Positions 23,926 to 32,878 are shown, numbered from the stretch's first letter. The stretch: 64,000 nt of DNA from DASXHZ01 sp036488085 (GCA_036488085.1 DASXHZ010000053.1:1-64000), one strand, 5' to 3'. Numbers and translations are program-made. The notes: generated from the sequence alone by a model not told the origin.

Positions 23926-25785
23926 TCAGTGACCGGTCACTGGTGACTGGAGGGGCGGACGCCCGTCCGCCCGCGCGGCGTCAGCCGCGCTATCGCGCGA
24001 CCGGGCGGACGAGGGCGTCCGCTCCAGGAGCACCGCGCACTCGGCGGGGATCTTCCACTCCTCGAATCCTTCGCTGCTGCTCGACCAGAGGAGTGACCAT
24101 TCGGAGCCGAGGGGGAGGGCGAGGAGTGGTTCGGGGACGGGGTCGAGATCGAGGCCGGAACCGAGGTTCACGATGAGGAGGCGATCGTCGCGGAAGCGAA
24201 TGACGAATGCCGCATCGCCGAGCACCGCGCCGTCGAGGATCGCGGTCGGGTAAGAGCGGCGGAGCGCGATCAGCTCCTTGTACAGCGTCAGCGTTTCACC
24301 GTTCGTCTCGCGTTCGCTCCAGTCGATCTTGCATCTCTCGAAGGTTGCGAGGTCCTCCGGCGGCGCGAGCTGATCGACGATTTTCTCGATCGACGGGAAC
24401 TGCGACAGAAACTCGGCCCGCCCTTTTCGCACGGCCGCCGCTAGCTCCGGCTTGTGGTCGGCGAAGTAGAGAAACGGCTTCGACGATCCGAATTCCTGCC
24501 CCTGAAACAGCAGCGGCGTCTGCGGAGTGAGGAGCAGCAGCGCCACGATGGCGCGGTAGCGGCCGGGCGACGTCAACTGAAACGCGCGTTCGCCTCGGGC
24601 GGAGTTCGCGACCTGATCGTGGTTCTCGAGGTACTGCACGAGGTGCCACGGCTCGATGTCGATCGACGGCGAGCCGCGACGCTGCTTCTGCCACGCGTAC
24701 CACTGGCCCTGATAGAGGAACCCGTGCTTTGCCATCGACACGAACTCCTGCGGCGTGCCGCGGTAGTCGGTGTAGTACGCCTCCCGCTGTCCGGTGAGCG
24801 CCACGAGCGCGGAGTGCTGCCAGTCGTCGTTCCACATCGCGTCGAGCCCGTACTCCTTCACGAGCGTGCGATTCTGCCCCTCGTTCTCGGCGACGACGAA
24901 GATCGTCCGATCGCCGGCCGCGTCGCGCGCCGCGCGGGTGATGTCGGCGAGGATGTGAGGGTCGGTCGGATCGTGGATGTCCTGCGTTGCATCAAGACGC
25001 AGGCCGTCGAGATGAAACTCGTCGATCCAATACGCGGCGTTCTGGGAGCAGAACTCCCGAACGCCATCACTCTCGAAGTTGATCGCCTCGCCCCAGTCGT
25101 TCTTGTAGCGCTTCGTGAAGTAGTCGGGAGTGAACTTCGTGAGGTAACAGCCGTCGGGCCCGAAGTGGTTGTAGACGACGTCGAGGATGACGCCGAGGCC
25201 GTTGGCGTGTGCCGCGTCGACGAACCGGCGGAAATCGTCCGGCGTCCCGTAGACGTGCAGGGGAGCGAACAGATCGACGCCGTCGTAGCCCCAGCCGAAG
25301 CGGCCGGGGAACTCGTTCACCGGCATGACTTCGATCATGTTGATGCCGGCATCAGCGATCAGCGGCAGCTTCTCGATCGCGGAGAGGAACGTTCCTTCCG
25401 GCGTGAACGTGCCGATGTGGATCTCCGAGATGATCAGCGCTTGTGGGTCGATGTGTGTGGGGCCGGCTCTTAGCCGGCCCTGGGCGGGCTGCGAGCCCGC
25501 CCCACATACCTCGCTCGCACCGTGCGGCCCTTCCGGCTGATACCGCGACGCCGGGTCGGGGTACGTATCCTCCTCGTCGTCGAGCCGGAAGCGGTATCGC
25601 GTTCCTACGCGCGCCGACGCGACGAGACCGGAGAAGTGGCCGGTCGGTTCACGCTCCAGCGGATGATCGCGGCCGTCGATCACCACCGCGGCCTTCTCTC
25701 GCGCCGGCGCCCAGACGCGGAAGTGGACGCCTTCGCCAACCGGCTCCGCGCCGATGGCTCGACGACGTGATGGAAGCGCCGTCAT
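23926..25785 (-). CDS. treZ: Malto-oligosyltrehalose trehalohydrolase
   Basis: 619 aa GH13 enzyme that releases trehalose from maltooligosyl-trehalose. An N-terminal CBM48-like domain (VHFRVWAPAREKAAVVIDG) precedes the barrel, with DVVYNHFGPDG, the nucleophile Asp in DGLRLDATQDI, the acid Glu in VVAENEGQ and YLENHDQVAN. Two palindromic repeats are read in frame: residues of about 93-111 between the CBM and barrel, and about 586-612 at the C-terminus. Its usual partner TreY is not adjacent. The ATG at 25785 overlaps the DoxX stop (ATGA). Confidence 0.9.
   Translation of the reverse strand: MTALPSRRRAIGAEPVGEGVHFRVWAPAREKAAVVIDGRDHPLEREPTGHFSGLVASARVGTRYRFRLDDEEDTYPDPASRYQPEGPHGASEVCGAGSQPAQGRLRAGPTHIDPQALIISEIHIGTFTPEGTFLSAIEKLPLIADAGINMIEVMPVNEFPGRFGWGYDGVDLFAPLHVYGTPDDFRRFVDAAHANGLGVILDVVYNHFGPDGCYLTKFTPDYFTKRYKNDWGEAINFESDGVREFCSQNAAYWIDEFHLDGLRLDATQDIHDPTDPHILADITRAARDAAGDRTIFVVAENEGQNRTLVKEYGLDAMWNDDWQHSALVALTGQREAYYTDYRGTPQEFVSMAKHGFLYQGQWYAWQKQRRGSPSIDIEPWHLVQYLENHDQVANSARGERAFQLTSPGRYRAIVALLLLTPQTPLLFQGQEFGSSKPFLYFADHKPELAAAVRKGRAEFLSQFPSIEKIVDQLAPPEDLATFERCKIDWSERETNGETLTLYKELIALRRSYPTAILDGAVLGDAAFVIRFRDDRLLIVNLGSGLDLDPVPEPLLALPLGSEWSLLWSSSSEGFEEWKIPAECAVLLERTPSSARSRDSAADAARADGRPPLQSPVTGH
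23949..24030. repeat. R2 palindromic repeat (GGGGCGGACGCCC... family)
   Basis: Arms GGAGGGGCGGACGCCCGTCC and CGGGCGGACGAGGGCGTCCG face each other around GCGGCGTCAGCCGCGC. A second copy lies at 36709-36795. Encodes the C-terminal tail of TreZ. Confidence 0.75.
25453..25508. repeat. R1 palindromic repeat inside treZ
   Basis: Two hairpins, GGCCGGCTCTTAGCCGGCC and GGGCGGGCTGCGAGCCCGCC, read in frame as CGAGSQPAQGRLRAGPTHI. The flanking treZ residues continue the normal alignment on both sides, so this is an insertion in a tolerated linker. Confidence 0.75.
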
Positions 25786-26189
25786 CGGTGCTCGGGAAGT
25801 CTCCTGAAGAGCGCGTCAATGCTGTACCGCCCGCCGTCGTGCGCCGCGATGTAGAGAAAGACGAAGCAGTAGAGAACGGCCAGCTCGCCTTTGTTCTCCC
25901 AGGGCGAAATAGCGCTCGGCGGCATCTTCGCGTGAACCGTGAAGTACGCGACCGCCATCTCACCGCAGCAGATGAATGCAGCGATCGTGGTCAGGAAGCC
26001 GAAGGCGACCATCAGACCGCCTCCGAACTCGATGACGCCGGCGATGACCATCTTCGGCGGCAGTTTGCCGCCGCCGTGGCCCCCGAACCATCCGAAAAGC
26101 TTCATGGCGCCGTGGCCTGCGAAGAGCAGGCCGATGACAAATCGCGAGATCGCGTACAGCGGGTCGTGAAAACGGCTGAGGAAATTCAC
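25782..26189 (-). CDS. DoxX-family membrane protein
   Basis: 135 aa from a GTG with GGAGG 6 nt upstream. Four membrane segments with the DoxX opening RFVIGLLFAGHGAMKLFGWF and GVIEFGGGLMVAFGFLTTIA. DoxX-like proteins are linked to redox or quinone chemistry, but no reaction can be assigned. Coupled by ATGA to treZ. Confidence 0.8.
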   Translation of the reverse strand: MNFLSRFHDPLYAISRFVIGLLFAGHGAMKLFGWFGGHGGGKLPPKMVIAGVIEFGGGLMVAFGFLTTIAAFICCGEMAVAYFTVHAKMPPSAISPWENKGELAVLYCFVFLYIAAHDGGRYSIDALFRRLPEHR

Positions 26190-26249
26190 AGCGGTACCTC
26201 CGGGCTCATGCGGGAAGCACCGGTTGTGCCCGGTGTGTTGCGGCCTTCG

Positions 26250-26642
26250 ATGATCGCCCGGCCCAGCATCAAACAGACGCTCCTCCGCGGCTGGCGGCGC
26301 CGCTGTCCGCGCTGCGGCGAAGGCGAGCTGTTTCGGCGGTGGCTGCAGGTCAACGAGCGTTGCCCGCACTGCAACCTCGTCTACCAGCCGGACGCCGGCG
26401 ACACCTGGTTCTTCCTCATCATCACCGACCGCATCCCGCTCCTCTTCGGCATCGCGGTCGTCTACTTCGGCTTCTCGCTCGCGTCACCGATGACGGCATG
26501 GGCCGCGCCGGTCGGATTCTTCTTCGTCATGGCGATCCCGCTCATCGCCACCGTCCGCCAGCGCCAGGGAATGGCGCTCGCGCTCGACTACCTCGTGCGC
26601 GTGTGGACGGGCAGCGAGTCCCACGAGCTCAGCCGCGCTTAG
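26250..26642 (+). CDS. DUF983 zinc-ribbon membrane protein
   Basis: 130 aa. N-terminal RGWRRRCPRCGEGELF and NERCPHCNLVY give a four-cysteine zinc ribbon, followed by DAGDTWFFLIITDRIPLLFG and two membrane segments, the DUF983 layout. I chose the ATG at 26250 because family members start only about 12 residues before the first CxxC; an in-frame ATG at 26208 is the alternative. Divergent from DoxX. Function unknown. Confidence 0.75.
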   Translation: MIARPSIKQTLLRGWRRRCPRCGEGELFRRWLQVNERCPHCNLVYQPDAGDTWFFLIITDRIPLLFGIAVVYFGFSLASPMTAWAAPVGFFFVMAIPLIATVRQRQGMALALDYLVRVWTGSESHELSRA

Positions 26643-26686
26643 GGCTAGAATCCCCGTCTCTCTCTGCGACACGGGGCGGTAGGGCA

Positions 26687-29086
26687 ATGACACAACTGGT
26701 CGATGCGGCGCTCACGGAGCTGCAGCGGTATCTCCAGGACGAGATCCCGCCGAACGCGGCCGCGAACGCGGTGGCGGTGCTGATGGCGCAGCCGCCGGAG
26801 CTGATGATGCAGCGCGTCGGCGTTTGGTCGACGGAGCAGAGCCGTGCCCTCGCACTGCCGCCGTCCGACATGCTGCTCAAGGCGCTCCACAAGGTCTACA
26901 TCACCGGCGAGATGAAGCTGCTCGACCGCGATGCCGTCGCCGACTACCTCGACCGCGTCACCACCATCGCCCTCCGCATCTGCCCCGTCGAAGAACGCGA
27001 CACGCTCCGGACGAGCCTCAACACCATGCGCATGTCGCGCGATCTCACGCTCGCGCCGCGCGGCGAGACGTCGCCGATCGTGCAGCGGTTGCCGACTTTC
27101 TCGGGCAACGTCCCGCTCGTCGACGAAGAGGCGCAGATGGCGAAGCGTTTCTCGCTCATCCTCGACCGGCTCACGCGGCAGATGGCGACGAGCGGCGGGC
27201 AAACGGCGGCGCAGACCGAGCCGCAGGCGCTTGCGCAACTGCTGACCATGGCCGCGAATCGCGCGCAGAACGGGCAGCAGTTCAACGACTACCTCAACCA
27301 GATACGTCCGCTCACCGGCGGCAAGGACAACAACGTCTTCGTGATTCTCGGCGGCGGGATGCAGTCGTGGGATCTGCCGAACATCGCGCCCGGCGCTTAC
27401 AAGCCGCCCGCGCAGGTCGCCGCGATGGAGAAGGTCATCGACCTCGCGGAAGACAACACCATGGCGCTCAAGCGCCTCCGCGAGCTCGTGATCGCCGCGA
27501 TGCAGAAGTTCAACGAAGGCTCGCTCGCCGCCGCCGTCTGGATGCTCGATGTCGCCGAATGCACGATCGAGGAGCGGAAGCTCGACATCACGCCAGTCGA
27601 CCAGATCCGCGCCGAGGCGACGGAAACGATCAATCAGGCGCAGTTGCGCAAGTACGCCGAGAACAAGATCAAGCACGCCGCGCTCAAGATCGCGCTCGAG
27701 TTCTTCCCGACGTTGCACCTCTACAAACTCTTCGAGCAGCTCCGCGGCGAAGGGCGCGCCGACCGCCGCCGTGCTCTCCTCGGTTTCCTCGAGGCGTACG
27801 GCATTCACGCCCGCGAAGCATCCATCGCGCAGCTCGAAACCGAGCAGGCGCGCCCTGACGTCGACACCTACTACCTCCGCAACCTCATCTATCTGTTGCA
27901 CCGGATCCAGCGCGACTCGACCGACGGCGTCGACCGTGAGCTCGACGCGCTCGCGCAGGTGTCGGTCATCGGTCAGAGCATCTATGTCGTCAAGGAGGCC
28001 GCGACCGCCCTCGGACAGATTCGCAACGAGGCGTCGGTGAAGCTGCTGACGACGCGGCTCGCCGAGTACGAGTCGCTGCTCCTCCGCAACGACACGCAGT
28101 ACCCGGCTGTCGAGGTGCAGAAGTTGCTCGACCGCATCGCGATCGCCCTCGGGTCGATCGGCACGAGTGCCGCGCTGCTGACGCTGGCGCGCCACGGCAT
28201 GCGGACGAATCCGCTCCTCGGCGACACGCGCGCGCGTCTCGCGTCGCTCTTCCAGTACGACCTCTCGTTCGACGAGGCGACGATGACCGCGCTCGTGAAG
28301 CAACTGCGCGACGAGATCCCCGGCAAGCTCCTCGGCCGCCTCCTTCCGAAAAAGCAGGACGCGACCGTGCGACTCATCGAAGCGCTGTCGGGGACGCGGC
28401 AGCCCTCGACCGAAGAGCTGTTCAAGGAGATCGCGCAACGCTTTCCCGATCAGGACGTCGGCAAGGCGGCGGCGACGGTGCTCGAAAAGTGGGGGACCGC
28501 AAAGGCCGTCGCCGCCGCGAAGGCGAACGAGCCGGTCGCCACGCTCACCGGCGAGCTGGAGTTCTTCGGTCTGCCGTCGCTCATGCAGTCGCTCGCCGAG
28601 ATGCGGGCGACGGGCATGCTGACGCTCAGCACGAAACAGAAGCAGGCGGCGTCGAAGCTGGTCGTGCTCGACGGAAAGTTCATCAACGCGCAGACGGGGC
28701 AGACGCGCGGCGCCGATGCTCTATACGAGGTGCTCGAACATCCGATCCTCGGGACGTTCGCATTCGTGCCGTATCCGGCCGAGCGCGTGAAGAGCGAGCT
28801 CGAGCCGATCGAGATGATGGGCATCCTCCTCGAAGGAATGCGCCGCAGCGACGAGCTGCAGCGGATGAGGGCACTGGTGCCCGACCAGACCACGTTCTCG
28901 AAGAGCGGCGCCAAGCCGCTGCCGCTCGCCGAGGAGAAGGACCCGGCCCTCATCCGCGACGTCTGGATGAAGGCGGTCTCCGGAGCGCCGGTAGGCGAGT
29001 GGGAGCGCCAGCTTGCAACAGATGCGTATCGCGTGCGCCGCCTCGTGACGCACTGGCTCGAGCAGGGAGCGTTGGTCGCCAACTAA
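26687..29086 (+). CDS. Large helical-repeat protein with C-terminal DUF4388 (PatA-type) domain
   Basis: 799 aa, soluble. Residues 1-620 are mostly helical with HEAT-like stretches (VKEAATALGQIRNEASVKLL; IAIALGSIGTSAALLTLARH), suggesting a scaffold. At about 625-720 comes a DUF4388 domain (LTGELEFFGLPSLMQSLAEM... GMLTLSTKQKQ... LVVLDGKFINAQTGQ), as in PatA-like signalling proteins of delta-proteobacteria, cyanobacteria and Acidobacteria. The C-terminal 75 residues are a helical tail. No catalytic motif. It overlaps the LOG gene by 1 nt. Two more DUF4388 proteins occur at 47949 and 55380. Confidence 0.75.
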   Translation: MTQLVDAALTELQRYLQDEIPPNAAANAVAVLMAQPPELMMQRVGVWSTEQSRALALPPSDMLLKALHKVYITGEMKLLDRDAVADYLDRVTTIALRICPVEERDTLRTSLNTMRMSRDLTLAPRGETSPIVQRLPTFSGNVPLVDEEAQMAKRFSLILDRLTRQMATSGGQTAAQTEPQALAQLLTMAANRAQNGQQFNDYLNQIRPLTGGKDNNVFVILGGGMQSWDLPNIAPGAYKPPAQVAAMEKVIDLAEDNTMALKRLRELVIAAMQKFNEGSLAAAVWMLDVAECTIEERKLDITPVDQIRAEATETINQAQLRKYAENKIKHAALKIALEFFPTLHLYKLFEQLRGEGRADRRRALLGFLEAYGIHAREASIAQLETEQARPDVDTYYLRNLIYLLHRIQRDSTDGVDRELDALAQVSVIGQSIYVVKEAATALGQIRNEASVKLLTTRLAEYESLLLRNDTQYPAVEVQKLLDRIAIALGSIGTSAALLTLARHGMRTNPLLGDTRARLASLFQYDLSFDEATMTALVKQLRDEIPGKLLGRLLPKKQDATVRLIEALSGTRQPSTEELFKEIAQRFPDQDVGKAAATVLEKWGTAKAVAAAKANEPVATLTGELEFFGLPSLMQSLAEMRATGMLTLSTKQKQAASKLVVLDGKFINAQTGQTRGADALYEVLEHPILGTFAFVPYPAERVKSELEPIEMMGILLEGMRRSDELQRMRALVPDQTTFSKSGAKPLPLAEEKDPALIRDVWMKAVSGAPVGEWERQLATDAYRVRRLVTHWLEQGALVAN

Positions 29087-29667
29087 TGCAGCGGATCTGC
29101 GTCTTCTGCGGCTCGAATCGCGGCGCTCGCGCGGAGTATGCCGACGCCGCACGCGTGCTCGCCGCCGCGCTCGTGCGCGATGACCTGACGCTCGTCTACG
29201 GCGGCGGCCGCGTCGGTCTGATGGGCGTCATCGCCGACGAAGTCCTGCGCCTCGGCGGCCGCGCGATCGGCGTCATCCCGCGTCCGTTGTGGGACCGCGA
29301 AGTCGGCCACGCGAACCTGACCGAGGTCCGGATCGTCGAGACGATGCACGAGCGCAAAGCGACGATGGCCGACCTCTCCGACGCTTTCATCGCCCTCCCC
29401 GGCGGCCTCGGCACCCTCGAAGAGATCTTCGAGATCTGGACCTGGGCGCAGCTCGGCATGCACGCGAAGCCCTGCGGCTTCCTCGACGTCGCCGGCTACT
29501 ACACGCCCCTCATGCAGTTCCTCGACCGCGCCGTCTCCGAGGCCTTCATCCGCCCCGACATGCGCAACGCCACCATCGTCGAGGGCGATCCCGAGCGCAT
29601 GCTCGCGCGTTTCCGCGAGTACGTCCCGCCCGCCGTCCAGAAGTGGATCCATCGCGATGAGACGTAG
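29086..29667 (+). CDS. LOG-family nucleoside-5'-monophosphate phosphoribohydrolase
   Basis: 193 aa. The family motif PGGLGTLEEIFE, with the preceding MHERKATMADLSDAFIAL, and the N-terminal GSNRGARAEYADAARVLAAA and YGGGRVGLMGVIAD fit the TIGR00730/LOG group, which cleaves cytokinin-type nucleotides or other NMPs to free base and ribose 5-phosphate. ATG overlaps the stop of the DUF4388 gene. A distantly related LOG protein is encoded at 58460. Confidence 0.88.
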   Translation: MQRICVFCGSNRGARAEYADAARVLAAALVRDDLTLVYGGGRVGLMGVIADEVLRLGGRAIGVIPRPLWDREVGHANLTEVRIVETMHERKATMADLSDAFIALPGGLGTLEEIFEIWTWAQLGMHAKPCGFLDVAGYYTPLMQFLDRAVSEAFIRPDMRNATIVEGDPERMLARFREYVPPAVQKWIHRDET

Positions 29668-30016
29668 CGCCGCGCTGCTCGCGTTCGTGTTCGTGGCCTG
29701 TGGCCACCTCGTCGAAGTGCAGAACCGCGACACGCTCTACTTTGGCACGAACAAGCCGACGGGCGTCGTCAGCGCGGTCGAGTGGCGAACGTTCGTCGAC
29801 CAGGTCATCACGCCGCGTTTTCCGGGATTCACGGAGTGGGATGCGCAGGGGCATTGGAAGAGCGATCGCGAATTCACGCATGTCGTCGAGATCGTGCATC
29901 CCGACCGCGGCGAGAACAATCGCAAGATCGGTGAGATCATCGCGGAGTACAAACGGCGCTTCCAGCAGGAGGCGGTCCTACTGATTCGGGAGCGTGCGCT
30001 GGCCACGCTTCAGTAG
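29657..30016 (+). CDS. DUF3574-family lipoprotein
   Basis: 119 aa. Short signal peptide ending in a lipobox-like FVFVACG. The body matches DUF3574: DTLYFGTNKPTGVVSAVEWR, TPRFPGFTEWDAQGHWKS and RRFQQEAVLLIRE. Function unknown. Overlaps the LOG gene by 11 nt and the convergent permease by 39 nt. Confidence 0.75.
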   Translation: MRRSAALLAFVFVACGHLVEVQNRDTLYFGTNKPTGVVSAVEWRTFVDQVITPRFPGFTEWDAQGHWKSDREFTHVVEIVHPDRGENNRKIGEIIAEYKRRFQQEAVLLIRERALATLQ

Positions 30017-31312
30017 CCACTCGCGGACGAAGTAGAAGATCAGCCCCGCGGCGATCACGTACAGCCCTCCGACCTTCAGCCCCTTCTGCGGCGACCGCAC
30101 GATGTAACCCCACAACCCGAGCGCGACGATCGCGGGGAGCGGGTAGAGCCACATGCGGAACGGGCGCGGGCGGTCCGGCTGGCGCAGGCGGAGGATCACC
30201 GCGCCGACGATCTGCGCCATGAATGGGACGATCGCGCGGATCGAGAGGATCGCCTGCAACACGAACTTCAGATCGATCCAGCAGAAGACCGACGCCACGC
30301 CGCCGAGGAAGAGGAGCGAGACGTACGGGTACGACTGCGTCGAGTGCAGCCGGCCGAAAACCGAGAAAAAGTTCCGGTCGCGCGCCGCGGCGTAGAGGAT
30401 GCGCGAATAGCCAAGCATCAGCGAGAAGATCGACGCGAACGCCGTCCAGAGGATCAGCACCGAGACCCACTTCGCGGCGCGCGGACTCATGAGCATCGCG
30501 ATGTAGTCGCCGACCACCGACGTCGAGTTCATCGCCACGTTCATCGGCAGCACCGAGACGAGGCACGCATTCATGACGAGATAGATCACGCCGATGGTCA
30601 GGATCGAGATCACGATCACGCGCGGGATCGTCTTCGTCGGGTTCTGCACCTCGTCGCCGAGGTAGCAGATATTGTAGTAGCCGAGATAGTCGTACACCGC
30701 GTACAGCAGCGCGGCGCCGAGTCCCGCGTAGCCCGCGGCATGATCGACGCGCGGCGCGTTCCAGAACGTGAACGCCGACAACTTCAGATGCGGCAGCCCC
30801 ACGCCGATCACGATCGCGAGCGTGCCGAGGACGCCGATCCAGAGGAGGATCGAAAACTTTCCGATGTGGCCGATGCGGCGGAGCAGCAGCAGCGTCGTCA
30901 CGACGCAGATCGCCATCGCCACCGGCTTCACGTGCGCGGCCGACGCAGGCACGAGGATCTTCAGATAGTTCGCGAAGCCGATGCAGCCGGACGCCATCGA
31001 CAGCGGCGCCGAAAAGCAGATCTGGAAGAGAAAGAGGAACGAGATCACGCGCCCGTAGCGCCCGTACGCCTCGCGCAGGAAAACGTACGAGCCGCCGGAA
31101 CCGGGAAGCTCCGCCGCCAGCTCCGCCGTCACCAGACCATCGCTGATCGCGAGCAGCCCGCCGAGGACCCACGCCAGCATCCCCCGCCCGCCACCCATCG
31201 CCGTGAGAATGAGCGGGATCGTGATGAACGGCCCGATCCCCACCATGTCGATCATGTTGAGTGCGACCCCGCGCCAGAGGCCGATCTCGCGGTGGAGCGT
31301 GGGTTGCTGCAT
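29978..31312 (-). CDS. APC-family amino-acid/polyamine transporter
   Basis: 444 aa, twelve membrane segments. The first, NMIDMVGIGPFITIPLILTA, carries the helix-break GIGPF typical of APC permeases, and LAAELPGSGGSYVFLREAYG is the second family signature. A cation-type substrate cannot be chosen. Start ATG at 31312; a longer frame upstream lacks membrane character. Confidence 0.82.
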   Translation of the reverse strand: MQQPTLHREIGLWRGVALNMIDMVGIGPFITIPLILTAMGGGRGMLAWVLGGLLAISDGLVTAELAAELPGSGGSYVFLREAYGRYGRVISFLFLFQICFSAPLSMASGCIGFANYLKILVPASAAHVKPVAMAICVVTTLLLLRRIGHIGKFSILLWIGVLGTLAIVIGVGLPHLKLSAFTFWNAPRVDHAAGYAGLGAALLYAVYDYLGYYNICYLGDEVQNPTKTIPRVIVISILTIGVIYLVMNACLVSVLPMNVAMNSTSVVGDYIAMLMSPRAAKWVSVLILWTAFASIFSLMLGYSRILYAAARDRNFFSVFGRLHSTQSYPYVSLLFLGGVASVFCWIDLKFVLQAILSIRAIVPFMAQIVGAVILRLRQPDRPRPFRMWLYPLPAIVALGLWGYIVRSPQKGLKVGGLYVIAAGLIFYFVREWLLKRGQRTLPNQ

Positions 31313-31368
31313 GCGGCGCGATTCTAGTGTAGCGCCGCTGACTCGGCGGCGATGCACAGGACCGTGTA

Positions 31369-32175
31369 CTACTCCTCGGGTCGCAGAATCGCGTTGATCA
31401 CCGCGACCACCTTCAGCACCCGTTTCGACTTCCCGACCGTCACCTCGGAGAGGCCGTCGGACATGAGTGCTTTGCGGCCGTGCTTTTCCCACCAACGTCC
31501 GACGTAGCAGTTGTCGCCGATCTTGCCGATCGCCAGTTCGCCCGTCGCGGCGCGGCCGCGTTGGCGGAGCTGCACCACCAGAAGGTCGCCGTCCTCGATG
31601 CCCTGATCGCGGAGATTCTCGCCGCGGGCGCGGAAGACGATCTCGCCTTCGTCCATGAGCGACTTCGGGACGTGAACCTTCTCCGTCTTCGACTCATCGA
31701 TCGGCTTCCCCTGTTGCAGCTCGCCCTTCGTCTTCACCTCGAGCCAGCTCGCCTTGTCGTGAATGCGGGCGCCGCGGAGTGCAGAACGCTTCACGCGCCG
31801 GATGGGGAGGCGTGGAAACTTGACCGACGCCGTGGCCGGCCGTTCCGGCTTCCCGTCGATGATGTCCGCGGCGCGGCCGAGGATTGCCTGAGCCCGCTCG
31901 GCATCGGCGCGCGCCTCGCGGATGGCGTCGGCAAGGAGCGCAATGTTCGCGGGCTTCGAGTGATCGATGCCGCCCGAGCTGTGCAGAGACAGCTCGCCGA
32001 GGTGAATGTCCTGTAGGTCGAGGACCGCGGCAACCTTTCGCAACACCGCTACTGACACGTTCGCCCCCTTTTCGAGGGCAGCGAGATGCCGCCGGCTGAC
32101 GCCCGCGAGACGGGCGAGCCTGGCCTGCGTGAGACCCTTTTTGATCCGTGCTTCCCGAACGACGTCGCCAAGCAT
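31369..32175 (-). CDS. XRE-family regulator with S24/LexA-like C-terminal domain
   Basis: 268 aa. Residues 1-60 are an HTH (KGLTQARLARLAGVSRRHLA), followed by a helical linker and, from about 170, an S24-type fold (VFRARGENLRDQGIEDGDLL). In self-cleaving LexA/CI repressors the corresponding loop reads GDSM; here it is GENL, so the catalytic Ser is replaced by Asn and self-cleavage is not expected. A perfect 16-bp palindrome 3 nt upstream of the ATG is a likely autoregulatory operator. Confidence 0.75.
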   Translation of the reverse strand: MLGDVVREARIKKGLTQARLARLAGVSRRHLAALEKGANVSVAVLRKVAAVLDLQDIHLGELSLHSSGGIDHSKPANIALLADAIREARADAERAQAILGRAADIIDGKPERPATASVKFPRLPIRRVKRSALRGARIHDKASWLEVKTKGELQQGKPIDESKTEKVHVPKSLMDEGEIVFRARGENLRDQGIEDGDLLVVQLRQRGRAATGELAIGKIGDNCYVGRWWEKHGRKALMSDGLSEVTVGKSKRVLKVVAVINAILRPEE

Positions 32176-32178
32176 GAA

Positions 32179-32194
32179 GTAACCTATAGGTTAC
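32179..32194. promoter_or_regulatory. Operator-like perfect palindrome GTAACCTATAGGTTAC
   Basis: 16-bp perfect dyad immediately upstream of the XRE-S24 start. It overlaps a -10-like TATAGG (minus strand, 7 nt before the ATG), and a TTGCGA lies 18 nt further upstream. Binding would block transcription of the regulator itself. Confidence 0.6.
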
Positions 32195-32514
32195 TAACTT
32201 CGCGAGTCGCAAGCAACCCGCGAGTGGCGACAAGAGGGTCCGGGTCAACGAGATGCGAGCGAAGAGAGCAATGCCTCATGCCCGAGGACTGTCTCACGCG
32301 GACGGCGCGAGAATGGCCAATCCTACCCTGCGTGGAAACTCTAAGTTCCTGAGAGGAGACGCCGGGGAGCGGTCGCCAGTGGCGGGTGGCCAGATGAGCG
32401 CTGGGTAGAGTCGCGCGAAGGCCGAACCGTGCGTATCCGGCCCCCGGCTACGGGCCACCGGCCACTTTAGATAAATGTGGAACGTGCAGTTGACTGCTCA
32501 TCACGCTTTCCGCA
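32195..32514. repeat. Intergenic stretch with one R3 (CCGGTGGCC) element
   Basis: About 320 bp without a credible gene between two divergent regulators. From about 32374 to 32466 it carries GCCAGTGGCGGGTGGCCAGA facing CGGGCCACCGGCCACT, a copy of the R3 family. The rest shows nothing clear. Confidence 0.5.
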
Positions 32515-32559
32515 TTGACATTTATCCTGCACGGGTTGTAATGTGCACGATATTGCACA
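32515..32559 (+). promoter_or_regulatory. Promoter and overlapping operator of the small HTH gene
   Basis: TTGACA at 32515-32520 and TGTAAT at 32537-32542 with a 16-nt spacer form a good sigma-70-type promoter. A perfect inverted repeat TGTGCA-N6-TGCACA occupies 32542-32559 and ends on the A of the start codon. A transcript would start about 10 nt before the ATG with no ribosome site, so translation is near-leaderless and probably autorepressed. Confidence 0.7.
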
Positions 32560-32777
32560 TGACGACGAAGCTGGAGCAATTCCTCAAGGGCCGCGGCATC
32601 AAACCGGCGCATCTCGCGAGGGAGTCGGGATACAGCCGCCAGCATCTTCTGCGCATCCGGATGGGACGCATGGAACCGACGCGCCGCTGCATCTCCGCGA
32701 TCGTCGGCGCCTGCCGCCGCCTCTCGCACGAACAAGTCCACGCAGCGGACCTGTTCGATCTGGAAGGCGAAGGCTAA
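32559..32777 (+). CDS. Small XRE-type HTH protein
   Basis: 72 aa, essentially only a helix-turn-helix: FLKGRGIKPAHLARESGYSR followed by QHLLRIRMGRMEPTRRC. ATG chosen because the promoter and operator end on it. Size and the dyad at its start suggest an autorepressor; its other targets are unknown. Possibly prophage- or TA-derived, but no partner gene is adjacent. Confidence 0.75.
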   Translation: MTTKLEQFLKGRGIKPAHLARESGYSRQHLLRIRMGRMEPTRRCISAIVGACRRLSHEQVHAADLFDLEGEG

Positions 32778-32782
32778 AACGA

Positions 32783-32878
32783 GTTGCCGGTTACCAGTGG
32801 CCGGTGGCCAGATGGCGTGCCGAACGACTTTCGCAAGCTCCGTCTAGCCACCGGCCACTGGTAACTGGCCACTCATTG
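32783..32878. repeat. R3 palindromic repeat (CCGGTGGCCA family)
   Basis: Left arm TTGCCGGTTACCAGTGGCCG, right arm CCACCGGCCACTGGTAACTG, a hairpin-forming unit between the HTH and M13 peptidase genes. Other copies: 32374, 50937, 53726, 56495, 56940, 58335, 60294. Confidence 0.75.

Noticed and set aside
26645..28438. A 597-codon open frame on the minus strand opposite the large DUF4388 gene
   Set aside because: Composition is Arg/Glu/Val-rich without any domain, and the plus-strand frame has clear DUF4388 and HEAT-like content; the frame is a by-product of high G+C.
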